Shown: positions 51,782 through 60,290 of the stretch, one piece after another
How positions within the stretch are numbered: position 1 is the first letter of the stretch
Layout: each line of letters begins with the position of its first letter
DNA from: Mycolicibacterium sp. HK-90
GTDB lineage: Bacteria > Actinomycetota > Actinomycetes > Mycobacteriales > Mycobacteriaceae
Direction: 5' to 3'
Assembly: GCF_030486405.1 (NCBI RefSeq)
Contig: NZ_CP129613.1
Location: forward strand, 6,076,001-6,140,000
DNA length: 64,000 nt
The notes under the pieces: model-generated
Seen by the model: only the letters and a program-made list of their open reading frames with translations
Told to the model about the DNA's origin: nothing
Databases searched by the model: none
Position numbers and translations under genes: made by a program

Positions 51782-52807
51782 ATGTGCACGCGAGTCATGT
51801 GGCCAGCCGCCGGCGACGCGGTCCTGGTTGGCAGGAACATGGATTTCCACCGGGACCTGATGACAAACCTGTGGAAGCAGCCCCGCGGTGTCACCCGTGA
51901 CGACGCCGTTTCGGGCAAGCTCACCTGGACCTCGAAGTATGGCAGCGTGGTCGCGACCGCCTTCGACATCACCTCCGTGGACGGCATCAACGAGGCCGGC
52001 CTGGCGGGACACATCCTGTGGCTGGCCGAATCCACCTACGGCGAGCCCGACGACTCGCGCACCCAGCTCGGCCAGGCCATCTGGCTGCAGTACTTCCTGG
52101 ACAACTTCGCCACCGTCGCCGAGGCAGTCGCCTGGATCGCCGAGACCGACGTGCAGGTGGTACAGATGGACGACCCCACCGGCGGCGCCCGCCCCGGGCT
52201 GCACCTGGCGCTGGACGACGCCACCGGAGACTCGGCCATCATCGAGTACGTCGACGGCAAGCCTCGCGTCTATCACTCGAAGGACTACCGGGTGATGACC
52301 AACTCTCCGACCTTCGACCAGCAGCTGGAACTCGTCAAGGCGTTCACCGGTCTCGGTGGAGACCAACCGATTCCGGGCTCCACCCTGGCCAGCGACCGCT
52401 TCGCCCGCGCCAGCTATTACGTCGGCCGGTTGCCCGAGCCGGCCGGCCAGGTCGAGGCCATCGCCAGCATGTTCTCGGTGATCCGTAACGCCGCGCAGCC
52501 CTTCCGCATCCCCGACCCGGGCAAGCCGGACGCCTCGCAGACCATCTGGCAGGTGGTGCTCGATCTGACCAACAAGAGGTACGTCTACGAGTCGACCACC
52601 CGGCCCAACATCGTCTGGGTGGATCTTGCCGACCTCGACTTCTCCGAGGGCAGCCCGCAGCTCAAGCTCGATCTGATCGGAGAGCTCGCGGTGCAGGGCG
52701 GTATCGCGGGCAACGTGGCCGACAAGTTCGCGGACAAGGGCCCGATGACGTTCCTGTCCCTGAAGCTCATGGAGACGCTGGAAGCGGCGGCGAAACCGGC
52801 GGGTTAG
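51782..52807 (+). CDS. linear amide C-N hydrolase, choloylglycine hydrolase family (Ntn)
   Basis: 341 residues from ATG 51782. After Met removal the N-terminal nucleophile is Cys2 (MCTRV); Arg18 and Asp21 (GRNMD) and the Asn in VMTNSPTFDQQL match the catalytic set of bile-salt hydrolase and penicillin V acylase. It hydrolyses an amide bond, perhaps in an acylated amino acid, N-acyl homoserine lactone or bile salt. No signal peptide can precede Cys2, so it is cytosolic in this form. An upstream in-frame extension (from 51641) would block self-processing and is rejected. Confidence 0.9.
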   Translation: MCTRVMWPAAGDAVLVGRNMDFHRDLMTNLWKQPRGVTRDDAVSGKLTWTSKYGSVVATAFDITSVDGINEAGLAGHILWLAESTYGEPDDSRTQLGQAIWLQYFLDNFATVAEAVAWIAETDVQVVQMDDPTGGARPGLHLALDDATGDSAIIEYVDGKPRVYHSKDYRVMTNSPTFDQQLELVKAFTGLGGDQPIPGSTLASDRFARASYYVGRLPEPAGQVEAIASMFSVIRNAAQPFRIPDPGKPDASQTIWQVVLDLTNKRYVYESTTRPNIVWVDLADLDFSEGSPQLKLDLIGELAVQGGIAGNVADKFADKGPMTFLSLKLMETLEAAAKPAG

Positions 52808-52857
52808 TGCACCGCCGCCTCGACCGGCGAAATATGTTTGCGGACCGGCGCTCTCCG

Positions 52858-53397
52858 TCAGAGTTCATGGCCGCCGCAGCCCGCCCACATGGCTCGCCGG
52901 TAGGCCGTCGGCGTGACACCCACGCGCTGCTTGAACGTCGTGGAGAAATGACTCGGCGTAGAAAAGCCGACCACACCACCGATTTCGGTGATCGACATCG
53001 GTGCGGACTCCAGCAGCAGCCTGGCCTCGGCGATCCGCTGTTCCAAGACGAACTGGTAGGGCGTCATGTGAAACGCCTTCCCGAAAGCATGACGAAACCC
53101 GTCGAGTTTCATCTCGACCAGTCCGGCCAGCGTCGGAAGGTCGATCTCGGAGTTCAGGCCGTCCCGGATGAACTCGACGAGCCGCTGTTGTTCAGCGCGA
53201 CTCAGCTCCCGGCCCGCTCTCGGGCGAGACGACGAGGCCGATTCGCCGTAGCGGTCGAGCACATGCAGACGCAGCCCATCGGCAAGAGCCTCCTGCAGCA
53301 GCCGCGCCGCCATGTCGCCGCGCCCATCCAGGCTGACGATCCGATCAACCATGTTCCGCAACAAGGGATCCACGGCGTCCGACCGCTGCGTGGGCAA
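52858..53397 (-). pseudogene. AraC-family regulator lacking its N-terminal domain
   Basis: 179 residues from TTG 53397. The C-terminal two-helix-turn-helix DNA-binding domain is intact (about 70-175: LPTLAGLVEMKLDGFRHAF, ITEIGGVVGFSTPSHFSTTFKQRVGVTP in part). Family members normally have about 290-300 residues with a cupin-like sensor domain in front; here a TAG stop at 53446-53448 closes the frame and no better start exists upstream. Either a remnant or a free-standing DNA-binding protein. It is a remnant by my judgement because the upstream region (53398-53944) is also gene-free. Confidence 0.65.
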
Positions 53398-53944
53398 GCG
53401 TCTTCGCTCGCGCCCGGCATATGCTGGCCGTCGCCAGCCTGGCTTCTAATGGTCACGGCAACAGACCGGCTCCGAGTTCAGCTAACACCCGGGTGATGCT
53501 AACCCCTGCGGGCTGCCGCGTTCGCCGGGAAACTTCGAGCGTGTCGATGCGCGGAGATCCGGTTGCCGCGCATGTTCAGCGGCAACCGGATCACACGTCC
53601 ACGACGCCTATTCGCATGACGCACAGCGACAGTAGAGGGTTTGCCCACCCGGGCGCTTTCAGAAATGCAGCTGAGGACTTTTCAAAAACCCGGCTTCGGC
53701 CGCCGCGCTGGGAGTCCGCAGTCGAAAGTAGCCCTCTCCGGACCTCCCTGGTAGCCGATGCCGGCAACTGGTCAAGGGCGGACTGAACGCCACAAATCGC
53801 CGAACCCACACCATGGCAGCCGATCGCGGCGAGTTTCTCGAAAGTCTGCGATTTTTGCGAAAGCGAATTCGACGTTCGCTCGGTAGGTTCCACATGGTTT
53901 GCTCGGGGACACCCGGGCCCAGCTCCGAGTATTGAGGAGGCCCT
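53398..53944. other. 547-base gap without a credible gene
   Basis: No frame here has a plausible start, composition and family. It holds a perfect 14-base hairpin (GATCCGGTTGCCGC / GCGGCAACCGGATC, 53556-53592, nine-base loop) that looks like a terminator but follows no gene, and the RBS GAGGAGG (53934-53940) of the next gene. With the truncated AraC gene it suggests deleted sequence. Confidence 0.55.
53556..53592. terminator. orphan hairpin
   Basis: 14-base perfect stem with a nine-base loop in the middle of the gap between two divergent genes; no gene ends here. No uridine run. Confidence 0.5.
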
Positions 53945-54221
53945 GTGCTGAAGAAGTTTGCCGCGGTCGGCACGTTGGCGTTTGGGTGCAGCGTTCGTCA
54001 CCACAACCGGCGTCGCGCATGCAGATGACGTCGTCGTACGAGATGCCAACGGCGTGCCGTGGAGCTGGCCGTCCGAAGCATCCTGCATCAAAGACGGACC
54101 GGACCAGCACCTCCAGAACAGCGATGACGACGCATTCCTCAAGTACTGGTACTGCATGCAGCACGACGACGGCCTGTGGTACCTGCACAACACGGACAGC
54201 CCGACCGAACGGGTCGAGTAG
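53945..54221 (+). pseudogene. small secreted protein, frameshifted in the signal peptide
   Basis: The strong GAGGAGG (53934-53940) points to GTG 53945, giving VLKKFAAVGTLAFG before the frame leaves at the GGG run 53984-53986. The rest of a typical signal peptide and mature protein continues in the next frame: GAAFVTTTGVAHA, then DDVVVRDANGVPW...VE, 87 residues if read from TTG 53958. Removing one G restores TLAF-GAAFVTTTGVAHA. Mature part about 65 residues with two Cys, Trp-rich at the end (KYWYCMQHDDGLWYLHN). Sequencing error, real frameshift, or use of TTG 53958 are the options. Confidence 0.65.
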
Positions 54222-54330
54222 CGCAGCAGCCCCGGTCGGGGGTTCCGGGGCAGCTGCGTCCGCGCTGTCGCACGCCGACGATCAGCGATTCAGGCCGGTA
54301 TCGACGGTGCGCGAGAGCAAGGAGTGCGTG

Positions 54331-54780
54331 GTGAATGTTCGTGAACGGGCGCTGATCCGCGTCGCGATGGCCGGTGCGTTCCTCGGTGGATCGTTCGTGG
54401 CGGCGGGCACCGCCGTGGCAGACGAGATCCTGCCGACCGGGCCGAACGGTGTCACCTACGTCCGGACCGAGTCGGGACGCACGCTGTGCGGCGTCGAAGG
54501 AGATCGCGTGAACTGCACAGTGCAGTTCACCAACCCGCCGACAACGAACACGGGCGACATCGCCAATTCGGTGACGCTGAACCAGGATGGCAGCTTCACC
54601 TACCTCGCTGCTGACCTCGGACGCATCGCCCCGGTTCACACCGTCCACTACGACCAGACCTACATCGCCAACGGCTGGGCAGTAGAGGCATTCGACGACG
54701 GCACCCGGTTCACCAACAACCGAACCGACGAAGGATTCTGGGTGAGTGTCACCGAGGTCAACTCGCTCGGACAGCTGTGA
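54331..54780 (+). CDS. secreted protein, function unknown
   Basis: 149 residues from GTG 54331; AAGGAG lies six bases upstream. Signal peptide VAMAGAFLGGSFVAAGTAVA with cleavage before DEIL. The mature protein has two Cys (TLCGVEGDRVNC) likely forming a disulfide, and repeated Tyr/Thr-rich strands (GVTYVRTESGR, FTYLAADLGR, WAVEAFDDGTRF), similar in style to mycobacterial exported proteins of unknown role. It follows another small exported protein gene; together they may be a former secreted pair. No family recognised. Confidence 0.75.
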   Translation: MNVRERALIRVAMAGAFLGGSFVAAGTAVADEILPTGPNGVTYVRTESGRTLCGVEGDRVNCTVQFTNPPTTNTGDIANSVTLNQDGSFTYLAADLGRIAPVHTVHYDQTYIANGWAVEAFDDGTRFTNNRTDEGFWVSVTEVNSLGQL

Positions 54781-55274
54781 GCACACGAGAATCCCGACGG
54801 GACAGCGAATCTGGTTCCACCGATACGGCACGGGATGCGGGTATGGCTCCCGGCCGCGCCCGACGGTTGGGCCGCCTGGACTCACTCAGTCCACGGGGCG
54901 TTGAAGTACCTCTACTACCGCCCGCGTGTCCCTTTTGGGATCTGCCAAGACTGCGTTTCGCCGGGCATGTCCACCACAAGTTCGACGCTGTCGTTGACGC
55001 TGGCCTTCATCATTCTCACACCTTCGGGAAATTGGTGATCATACGTGGCACACCCCATCAGCGGGCCTTCGGGCGACGGAACACTTGCCACCGTATGGCA
55101 AGTCGAGAGCGTGGACATCGAATGAGTTGACCGGCGATCACAACTGAAACGGGACCGAACGGCATGGATGACGAGGATGATTCGGCGGCTCCCGAGAAGT
55201 GCCCCCCTATGAGTGGCGAGGACGCACGCGTAGTACTCGGTCCAATAGATGCTGGGCACCATGTGGCCTATCAC
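54781..55274. other. 494-base gap without a recognised gene
   Basis: Lies between the end of the secreted-protein gene and the 3' end of the immunity-like gene. Lower GC than its surroundings. I see no credible coding frame, terminator or repeat; frames found here are antisense or have no plausible start. Confidence 0.5.
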
Positions 55275-55607
55275 CTAGGCGTCGCTGCCGACCTGCCCCT
55301 GATTGCGGCGATGCTGTGCCGTCGCCAACTGGAGCAACTCGGAATAACCCCGTTCAAAGTCCTTCCGTGCGTCGACGTCGAATCGACATGCGAGGTAATC
55401 GTTCAGCTCGTGCGCGATGATGGCAACGAGCTGATCCTGTGACCGATCACGCAGATCGAGCATCATGACGTTGTTGTCACGCAATTCGACGATCTCAGCC
55501 TTGCGGTCACCGTCGGGCAAGCGATCCTCCAGCAAGTCGAACACGATTCGCGTCATCGACGAATTCCAAGACCAGTCACCGTCCACGAACCGAACAAAGC
55601 CGCTCAC
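55275..55607 (-). CDS. putative immunity protein for the adjacent toxin
   Basis: 110 residues. GTG 55607 lies directly after the toxin TAA (55608-55610) with GGAGG seven bases upstream, inside the toxin's last codons. Acidic, no signal peptide, about half helical by eye (DQLVAIIAHELNDYLACRFDV; FERGYSELLQLAT). The position just downstream of a CDI-like toxin C-terminus is the standard place of an immunity gene; sequence similarity to known CdiI proteins was not recognised. The toxin gene upstream is interrupted, so this gene may persist to protect against related neighbours. Confidence 0.7.
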   Translation of the reverse strand: MSGFVRFVDGDWSWNSSMTRIVFDLLEDRLPDGDRKAEIVELRDNNVMMLDLRDRSQDQLVAIIAHELNDYLACRFDVDARKDFERGYSELLQLATAQHRRNQGQVGSDA

Positions 55608-57551
55608 TTACCCGCCTCCTATTATTACAACGTTGGGATTCCCCAAGCCTTGGACGAACTCTCGAACGATCTCACGCTGCGCAACGGTGAACTTCGAGAC
55701 GTCGACCGGAACAATCTCAGCTTTCTCCAGATGGTCCACGATCCTGCCCTGCAGATTAGGCCACTGCGAGTCGAAGAACTTAGACGGGAAGTTCCCGACA
55801 GCGTCGTAAGTTCGCCCACCGGCGTCGACCCAATCATGCGCATCTCCCTGCCCGGCGCGAGTGAGGTCCACGCCAAGCTCCTGTTCGATCCGAAGCCCCG
55901 TCTCGCTTTCGGCCGCCCTGAAACCTCCTGTCGCCGGGTCCATGCCAAGTGCACGTGCGTGCTCGGTGGTGAGGTCGAGCTCAACCGGAGCGGCATGTCC
56001 TGTGTCGGCCGACGGCGCGTCGGGGGTCGTAGAAGGCGCATCGACCGGCGCGTGGCCACTGCCCGCAGGTGCGTCGACGTGACCATGCGGTGTGGGGGCG
56101 TCATCGACGTGTCGAGAGGTGGCGCCGAGGGCGTCGAGGCCGTGCTCGATCCCTTCACCGAACAGCTTGGCGCCGGGAACGGGAACCATTCCTGCGGCGT
56201 CGATCGCGGCTTGTCTCTTCTGCTCGGGGGTCGCCCCGTCCCAATCGGTGACGACGTCGTACATATTGCCCACGTCGGGCATCGTCGCGTCCCAGATGGT
56301 CTCGGACGCGTCCTTCATGCCCTCGGCAAACGCCCCTGTCGCTCGCTCTAGAACCGGCGGTTCCTTCGGGAACGCTTGTACGTCGGCGTTCTCCGGTAGC
56401 GGCGCGACAGGTGCCGTCGGGCCACCTTGCGCGGCCGAGGCGTAGTTGAGCTCGTTCAGAACCCGCTGTTGCTCGGTCAGCTCGGCTCGGGCGTCGAACA
56501 CCGCCTGGCTCAACGCATTAGTGTCATCGCGGCTCGGGCCGGCCCCCGCACCCTGCATGTAGCCCTGGCCCGCGGCGTCGTCCAACTTGGCCTGCGCCGC
56601 GGCGAGGGTTTGCCGGGCGGCCTCCACCTTCGCCGCTTGCCGATCGATCGCCGCCTTGTCGGGCGGCGGGGGAACCTGGCTCAGCACGGGCGGCAGGCCG
56701 CCAGGGTTGTCTTCGCCCGGCTTGGCCGCCTCACCGTCCTCCGGCTTGCCCTCCGGAGTGTCGTTGGCACCCAACAGGTCACCAAGATCGCCCCCGACGT
56801 CACCAGTAGTTGCGGGAGGCTTCTCGTCGGGTTTCAGCCCCGACTTCTTCGCGGCGTCTTCCACAGCCTTAGGCACCGCGAATGGACCGATCTGACCCGT
56901 CGCCTGCTCCGCAGGACCGGGCTTCTCGCCCTTACCGTCGTCGGGCTTGTCCTGCACCTTGTTGTCGACCAGCTGCACCGTGGGCTCGCCGTCACGCCCC
57001 TCGCCCTCGCCGTCGAACCGGATCCCTTCCAGATCAGCGGCTTTCGCCTGCAGGCGGTCGCCCACGAGCTTGTCGGCCTGGACAAGCTGCTAGGCAGTCC
57101 AGCGAATGTCTTCGGCGTACTCCGCAAGAACCCTGTTCCGCTCGGCGACCGTGGTGATGTCGTACTCACGAGCGTCGGTCACCGACAAGTCTTCGGCGAC
57201 GCTGAACCCGTCGTTCTCCGCAGCGGTGATCGCCTCCACCGCCTTGTCCTTGGCCGCCTTGATGTCGTGGGCACCGTTCTCGGCGAGGTCGGCGGCCTCA
57301 CGCAGCACACTGCTCTAACGGCCGACCACCGCGACATCCTTGGTCACCCTGTCGAGTGCGGCATCCTTCGCGTCGCCCACCCAGGTGGTACCGCCCGGTG
57401 AGGTGATGTTCTGACGATGCTCGTCGAAGGCGGTTTCAGAACCCGTGGCCGCGGCGCGCCAGGTAGTCGCGGCGTCCGAGAGGTGCGAGGTGCTCCACTC
57501 CTCGATCTCGCTACGAGTCGGGAGCCCAGCGGGGGCAACCGCAGAGGTCAC
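55608..57551 (-). pseudogene. WXG100-type polymorphic toxin with CdiA-like nuclease tail, interrupted by two TAG codons
   Basis: One continuous reading frame from GTG 57551 to TAA 55608 (647 codons plus stop), broken only by TAG at 57315-57317 (codon 79) and TAG at 57090-57092 (codon 154). N-terminus is WXG100-like (W-x-G in TTWVGDAKDAAL), then helical sequence, a Pro/Asp/Lys-rich linker (about 170-330), and a C-terminal domain QELGVDLTRAGQGDAHDW...YDAVGNFPSKFF...IVPVDVSKFT, which I relate to CdiA-type nuclease toxins. Internal GTG codons at 57308 and 57065 could allow restart. It overlaps the small upstream gene by GTGA. Probably secreted by a type VII system when intact. Confidence 0.75.
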
Positions 57552-57826
57552 ACCGACACCGTGGTGATGGCATCGCCGCCGTCAGTGTCCGTGGAGTCGT
57601 AACGAGCGCTGCCCACCGACAGGTCCTCGGCCTGGCCAGTCATCCGCGCCGACTGACGACTCTTCACAGAGGTGAGTGCGGCGTTCATTGCGGCCACACC
57701 CGCACCGCTCGGTTGTGTCGAGGGCGCGGCGTCGAAGGAGCCATCTGTTAGCCCTGCGGCGATGCCGTCACTGCCGGCTGCCGCGGCTCGCAGGCCAGCC
57801 GCGTCGACTCCCAACCCGTTTGCCAT
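57548..57826 (-). CDS. small ESX-associated-like partner protein
   Basis: 92 residues, ATG 57826 with GGGGG six bases upstream. Alanine-rich, beginning MANGLGVDAAGLRAAAAGSD, the pattern of small ESX-1-associated proteins (EspC/DUF2580-like) and WXG100 partners; it lacks a central Trp-x-Gly. Its stop overlaps the toxin GTG (57548-57551). It probably forms a helical-hairpin partner for the toxin's N-terminus in type VII secretion. This is inferred from layout. Confidence 0.65.
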   Translation of the reverse strand: MANGLGVDAAGLRAAAAGSDGIAAGLTDGSFDAAPSTQPSGAGVAAMNAALTSVKSRQSARMTGQAEDLSVGSARYDSTDTDGGDAITTVSV

Positions 57827-58583
57827 GCCAATCCCCCAACCGGCGAACTCACTGGTCGTGAGGCTACCCCACGATTTGCGCTCCCCAATGCACGAGATTG
57901 GTCACGGAGGGGGTTAGAAACCAGGTGGAACGAAGCCACCCGCTTGCATGCGTCCAACTGGTTGTGGACGAGTACGCGGAGAACTTGCCGGGCCGGCGCT
58001 GCCGGCCATCGTGGCGGAGTACCTGGCCGGGGGCCTGGCGATCGACTTCAGTGACTATTCGGCGTGCCGACCTGCTCACTACCAACCAGCCTCCTCGTCT
58101 CCCCCGTTCCACTCTCGAGCAACTCCATGGAGTTCAGCTCGGCGCGCACCGCGACCGGAGCGGCGAGGCTGACGACGCTTGGGCCAGTGGCACATCCAGC
58201 AGGAGCAGATCTCGGTGCCGGTGAAGATCCACTGCCAGCAGCAGCGGGAGCGGTGGTCCGCCCATCCGGGAACGAGGTCAGGGAGGTCGCACACCTCGGG
58301 AGCGGCGCAGCGATGGACAGGAACAACGGCGACTTCACGGCGAACCACACGAACATGGAAGGGTGCGTGAGCATCGGTACGGGACACGGCGGATCCTCGA
58401 AAACAGGGTCGCCCCACCGTGTCCGCAGATCCGCTGCGGGGTGGGGCTACCGCGGTCTCTCGAGACCGCGGGCCGAGGTTGCTCGCATGAGTCGGGATGC
58501 TACTCGGTCCTGACGACACGCATACGCGAAGAGACCACAGCGCACCGCTACGCTCATCCTCGAGACCACTCCAAGGAGATCCC
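57827..58583. other. 757-base gap with two tandem hairpins
   Basis: No credible gene. Frames are open for up to 150 codons but without ribosome sites or family features. Two adjacent hairpins lie at 58411-58447 (GCCCCACC/GGTGGGGC enclosing CCGCAG/CTGCGG) and 58450-58471 (CCGCGGTCTC/GAGACCGCGG). The promoter of the toxin operon must lie near 57830-57900. Confidence 0.5.
58411..58471. terminator. tandem hairpins upstream of the Rmf/CrpP-like gene
   Basis: Compound stem 58411-58447 followed two bases later by a 10-base perfect stem 58450-58471. Dense structure of this type is typical of terminators, though no intact gene ends just before it on the plus strand. Confidence 0.45.
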
Positions 58584-58871
58584 TTGCCGGAGAATCTGTT
58601 CGATGACGACGGCGCCAACGACTACATCGAGATGTGGAAGGCCGCCATCGGCGGGCTGAACCTTCTCGTCGATACTCTGATGGGGAACTCCGTCGATGGG
58701 GTCGAGACCACGCCGGATGAACAGCGGCAGGCATGGGAGGACGGGAAGGCCGCCGGCCGCCAGATAACGACCGGGCCGAACCCGTACCGGACAACCACCG
58801 AGGGTCGGTACCTGCTCGCACAGCTCTGGCTCGCTGGCCGGCAGGGAGTCTGGGACGGTCACCTGCGTTGA
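58584..58871 (+). CDS. small protein with Rmf/CrpP-like C-terminus
   Basis: 95 residues from TTG 58584; AAGGAG five bases upstream decides this start. The C-terminal half reads QAWEDGKAAGRQITTG, NPYR, LAQLWLAGRQG, the G-x-x-A...NPY...W-x-x-G pattern of ribosome modulation factor and CrpP-fold proteins. Rmf dimerises and silences ribosomes in stationary phase; the function of actinobacterial relatives is not known. The N-terminal half is a helical extension (IEMWKAAIGGLNLLVDTLMG). It stands alone between the toxin region and an F420-type oxidoreductase gene. Confidence 0.7.
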   Translation: MPENLFDDDGANDYIEMWKAAIGGLNLLVDTLMGNSVDGVETTPDEQRQAWEDGKAAGRQITTGPNPYRTTTEGRYLLAQLWLAGRQGVWDGHLR

Positions 58872-59035
58872 CCGCCGACCTCGCACACGGCGGTGCAGCG
58901 ACTGTGAGTTCGTGACGAATGCGGGAGTTCCAACTAGTCGCAGTTGACGGTCATCTCACCGCGACCAACCGCGAACCACCCGGTTGCCGATCTGGACCGT
59001 CACCATGGCGCCGTACGCGGCAACAAGGAGGTCTC

Positions 59036-59515
59036 ATGGTCAAGCGGGTGGTCGGTTCGGTGGCCGGCATCGTCGTTCTGCTGCTCGCACTGCTGGTGAT
59101 CGGAATGCGGTGGAAGCTGTCGCCGGTGCTCACCGCGGTGCGGCGGATGAACCGCGCGGTGTCGAACCCACGGGTGTTGCGAACTGCCGGATCCGCGGGC
59201 GATCAGAATTCGGTGATCTGCCATGTCGGACGCACATCGGGACGGTCATACCGAACGCCGGTCACCGCGATACCCACCACGACCGGATTCCTGATCGCAC
59301 TGCCCTACGGCACGCGGGCCGATTGGCTGCGCAACGTGCTGGCGGCCGGGTCGGCCATGATCGTCACCGATGGGGAACAACTCGACGTCATCGATCCGAA
59401 GATCGTCGCCACCACCGACGTGGCCGACGTCCTCCCGGGTTCGACCCGGCGGGCCCTGTCGGTATTCGGAGTCGGCGAATGCCTGCATCTGGAGAGGGTG
59501 CCTACGCCGGCGTGA
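59036..59515 (+). CDS. nitroreductase-family, deazaflavin (F420)-dependent oxidoreductase (Ddn-like)
   Basis: 159 residues from ATG 59036 (AAGGAGG just upstream). An N-terminal membrane helix (VVGSVAGIVVLLLALLVIGM) precedes a split beta-barrel FDOR-B domain with the cofactor motif RTSGRSYRTPV and ADWLRNVLAAG. Ddn-type enzymes reduce quinones with F420H2, and in Mtb activate nitroimidazoles. Membrane anchoring fits quinone reduction. Ends 86 bases before tRNA-Ser on the opposite strand. Confidence 0.85.
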   Translation: MVKRVVGSVAGIVVLLLALLVIGMRWKLSPVLTAVRRMNRAVSNPRVLRTAGSAGDQNSVICHVGRTSGRSYRTPVTAIPTTTGFLIALPYGTRADWLRNVLAAGSAMIVTDGEQLDVIDPKIVATTDVADVLPGSTRRALSVFGVGECLHLERVPTPA

Positions 59516-59601
59516 CCAACCAGCCTCGCCGATCCTGCGCGACCCCTGCTGGTGATCGAAGCGGCCTGGCCCACCGTCGCCGACTCCCAACCACCTCCAG
59601 A

Positions 59602-59691
59602 TGGCGGTGGCGGAGGGATTTGAACCCCCGGACGGTGTTAGCCGTCTCTCGCTTTCAAGGCGAGTGCATTAGGCCGCTCTGCCACGCCACC
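59602..59691 (-). tRNA. tRNA-Ser (anticodon UGA)
   Basis: 90 bases including encoded CCA. Acceptor GGTGGCG/CGCCACC, discriminator G, anticodon arm CTCGC-CTTGAAA-GCGAG, long variable arm, T-loop GTTCAAATC. It marks the border between the accessory stretch (52.8-59 kb) and conserved genes. Confidence 0.96.
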
Positions 59692-59710
59692 GCCGACAAG
59701 AGTACGGGCT

Positions 59711-60223
59711 TTACACCCGGCCGATGTGAGCGGGCGGCGCTCCGTTCTTCAGCGCGACGCTGATGCGTCGGCAGTTCTCGCCCATCGCCGCGATCTGCGG
59801 ACGCGACAACCTGCCGAGAAAATGGGAGCGAACCCCCTGCCCGTAGGTCACCATCGCCTCGCGAACGGCCGCCCGGCCCTCCTCGGTGATGGTCGCGACC
59901 ACACCGCGCCCGTCGTCGGGACTGGCACACCTGGTCACCAGGTTCTGCACTTCCAACCGCCGGATCTGCCGGGTCACCCGGCTGGGGAGCGACATCAACC
60001 GCTCCGCCAGGTCGCCCATCCGCGCCGCACCGGTCGGCGACTTGTCCAAGATGTCGAGCAGGCGCACATCATTGAGCGTCAGATGATGCGCATCCACCAG
60101 CGACCGATTCAAGGTCGCATACATTCGCAGCGCCGAGTCGAGGTAGTTCTGCCATGACCTCTGCTCGGCGATGTCCAGGCCCGGCATGTCACCTGCCGTG
60201 CGCCCCGCAATCATCCCCGCCAT
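59711..60223 (-). CDS. MarR-family transcriptional regulator
   Basis: 170 residues from ATG 60223 (leaderless); ATG 60187 with AGGTG upstream is the alternative and gives 158. Winged helix with LNDVRLLDILDKSPTGAARMGDLAERLMSLPSRVTRQIRRLE (cited in part) and the wing ASPDDGRGVVATITEEGR. Divergent from the quinone oxidoreductase gene with 67 bases between starts, so it probably represses that gene and itself in response to a quinone or phenolic compound. Confidence 0.9.
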   Translation of the reverse strand: MAGMIAGRTAGDMPGLDIAEQRSWQNYLDSALRMYATLNRSLVDAHHLTLNDVRLLDILDKSPTGAARMGDLAERLMSLPSRVTRQIRRLEVQNLVTRCASPDDGRGVVATITEEGRAAVREAMVTYGQGVRSHFLGRLSRPQIAAMGENCRRISVALKNGAPPAHIGRV

Positions 60224-60230
60224 GGGCGCA

Positions 60231-60236
60231 ATCGTA
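60231..60236 (-). promoter_or_regulatory. leaderless -10 box of the marR gene
   Basis: TACGAT on the minus strand, seven bases before ATG 60223; supports the longer start. Confidence 0.5.
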
Positions 60237-60277
60237 AGGGACGTCAGTATTGCTGCGCGCGAAAAATAGCGTGCTTG

Positions 60278-60283
60278 TAGCGT
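60278..60283 (+). promoter_or_regulatory. leaderless -10 box of the quinone oxidoreductase gene
   Basis: TAGCGT, seven bases (TCAATAA), ATG 60291. A second TAGCGT stands at 60267-60272, so the gap contains a direct repeat that could also be a regulator site. Confidence 0.5.
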
Positions 60284-60290
60284 TCAATAA

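Noticed and set aside
53591..54193. Minus-strand frame of 200 codons across the frameshifted secreted gene
   Set aside because: No family features, no ribosome site, and it is antisense to a segment with a good signal peptide.
58064..58513. Plus-strand frame of about 149 codons in the gap before the Rmf-like gene
   Set aside because: No ribosome site, composition not protein-like, and it runs through the strong hairpins at 58411-58471.
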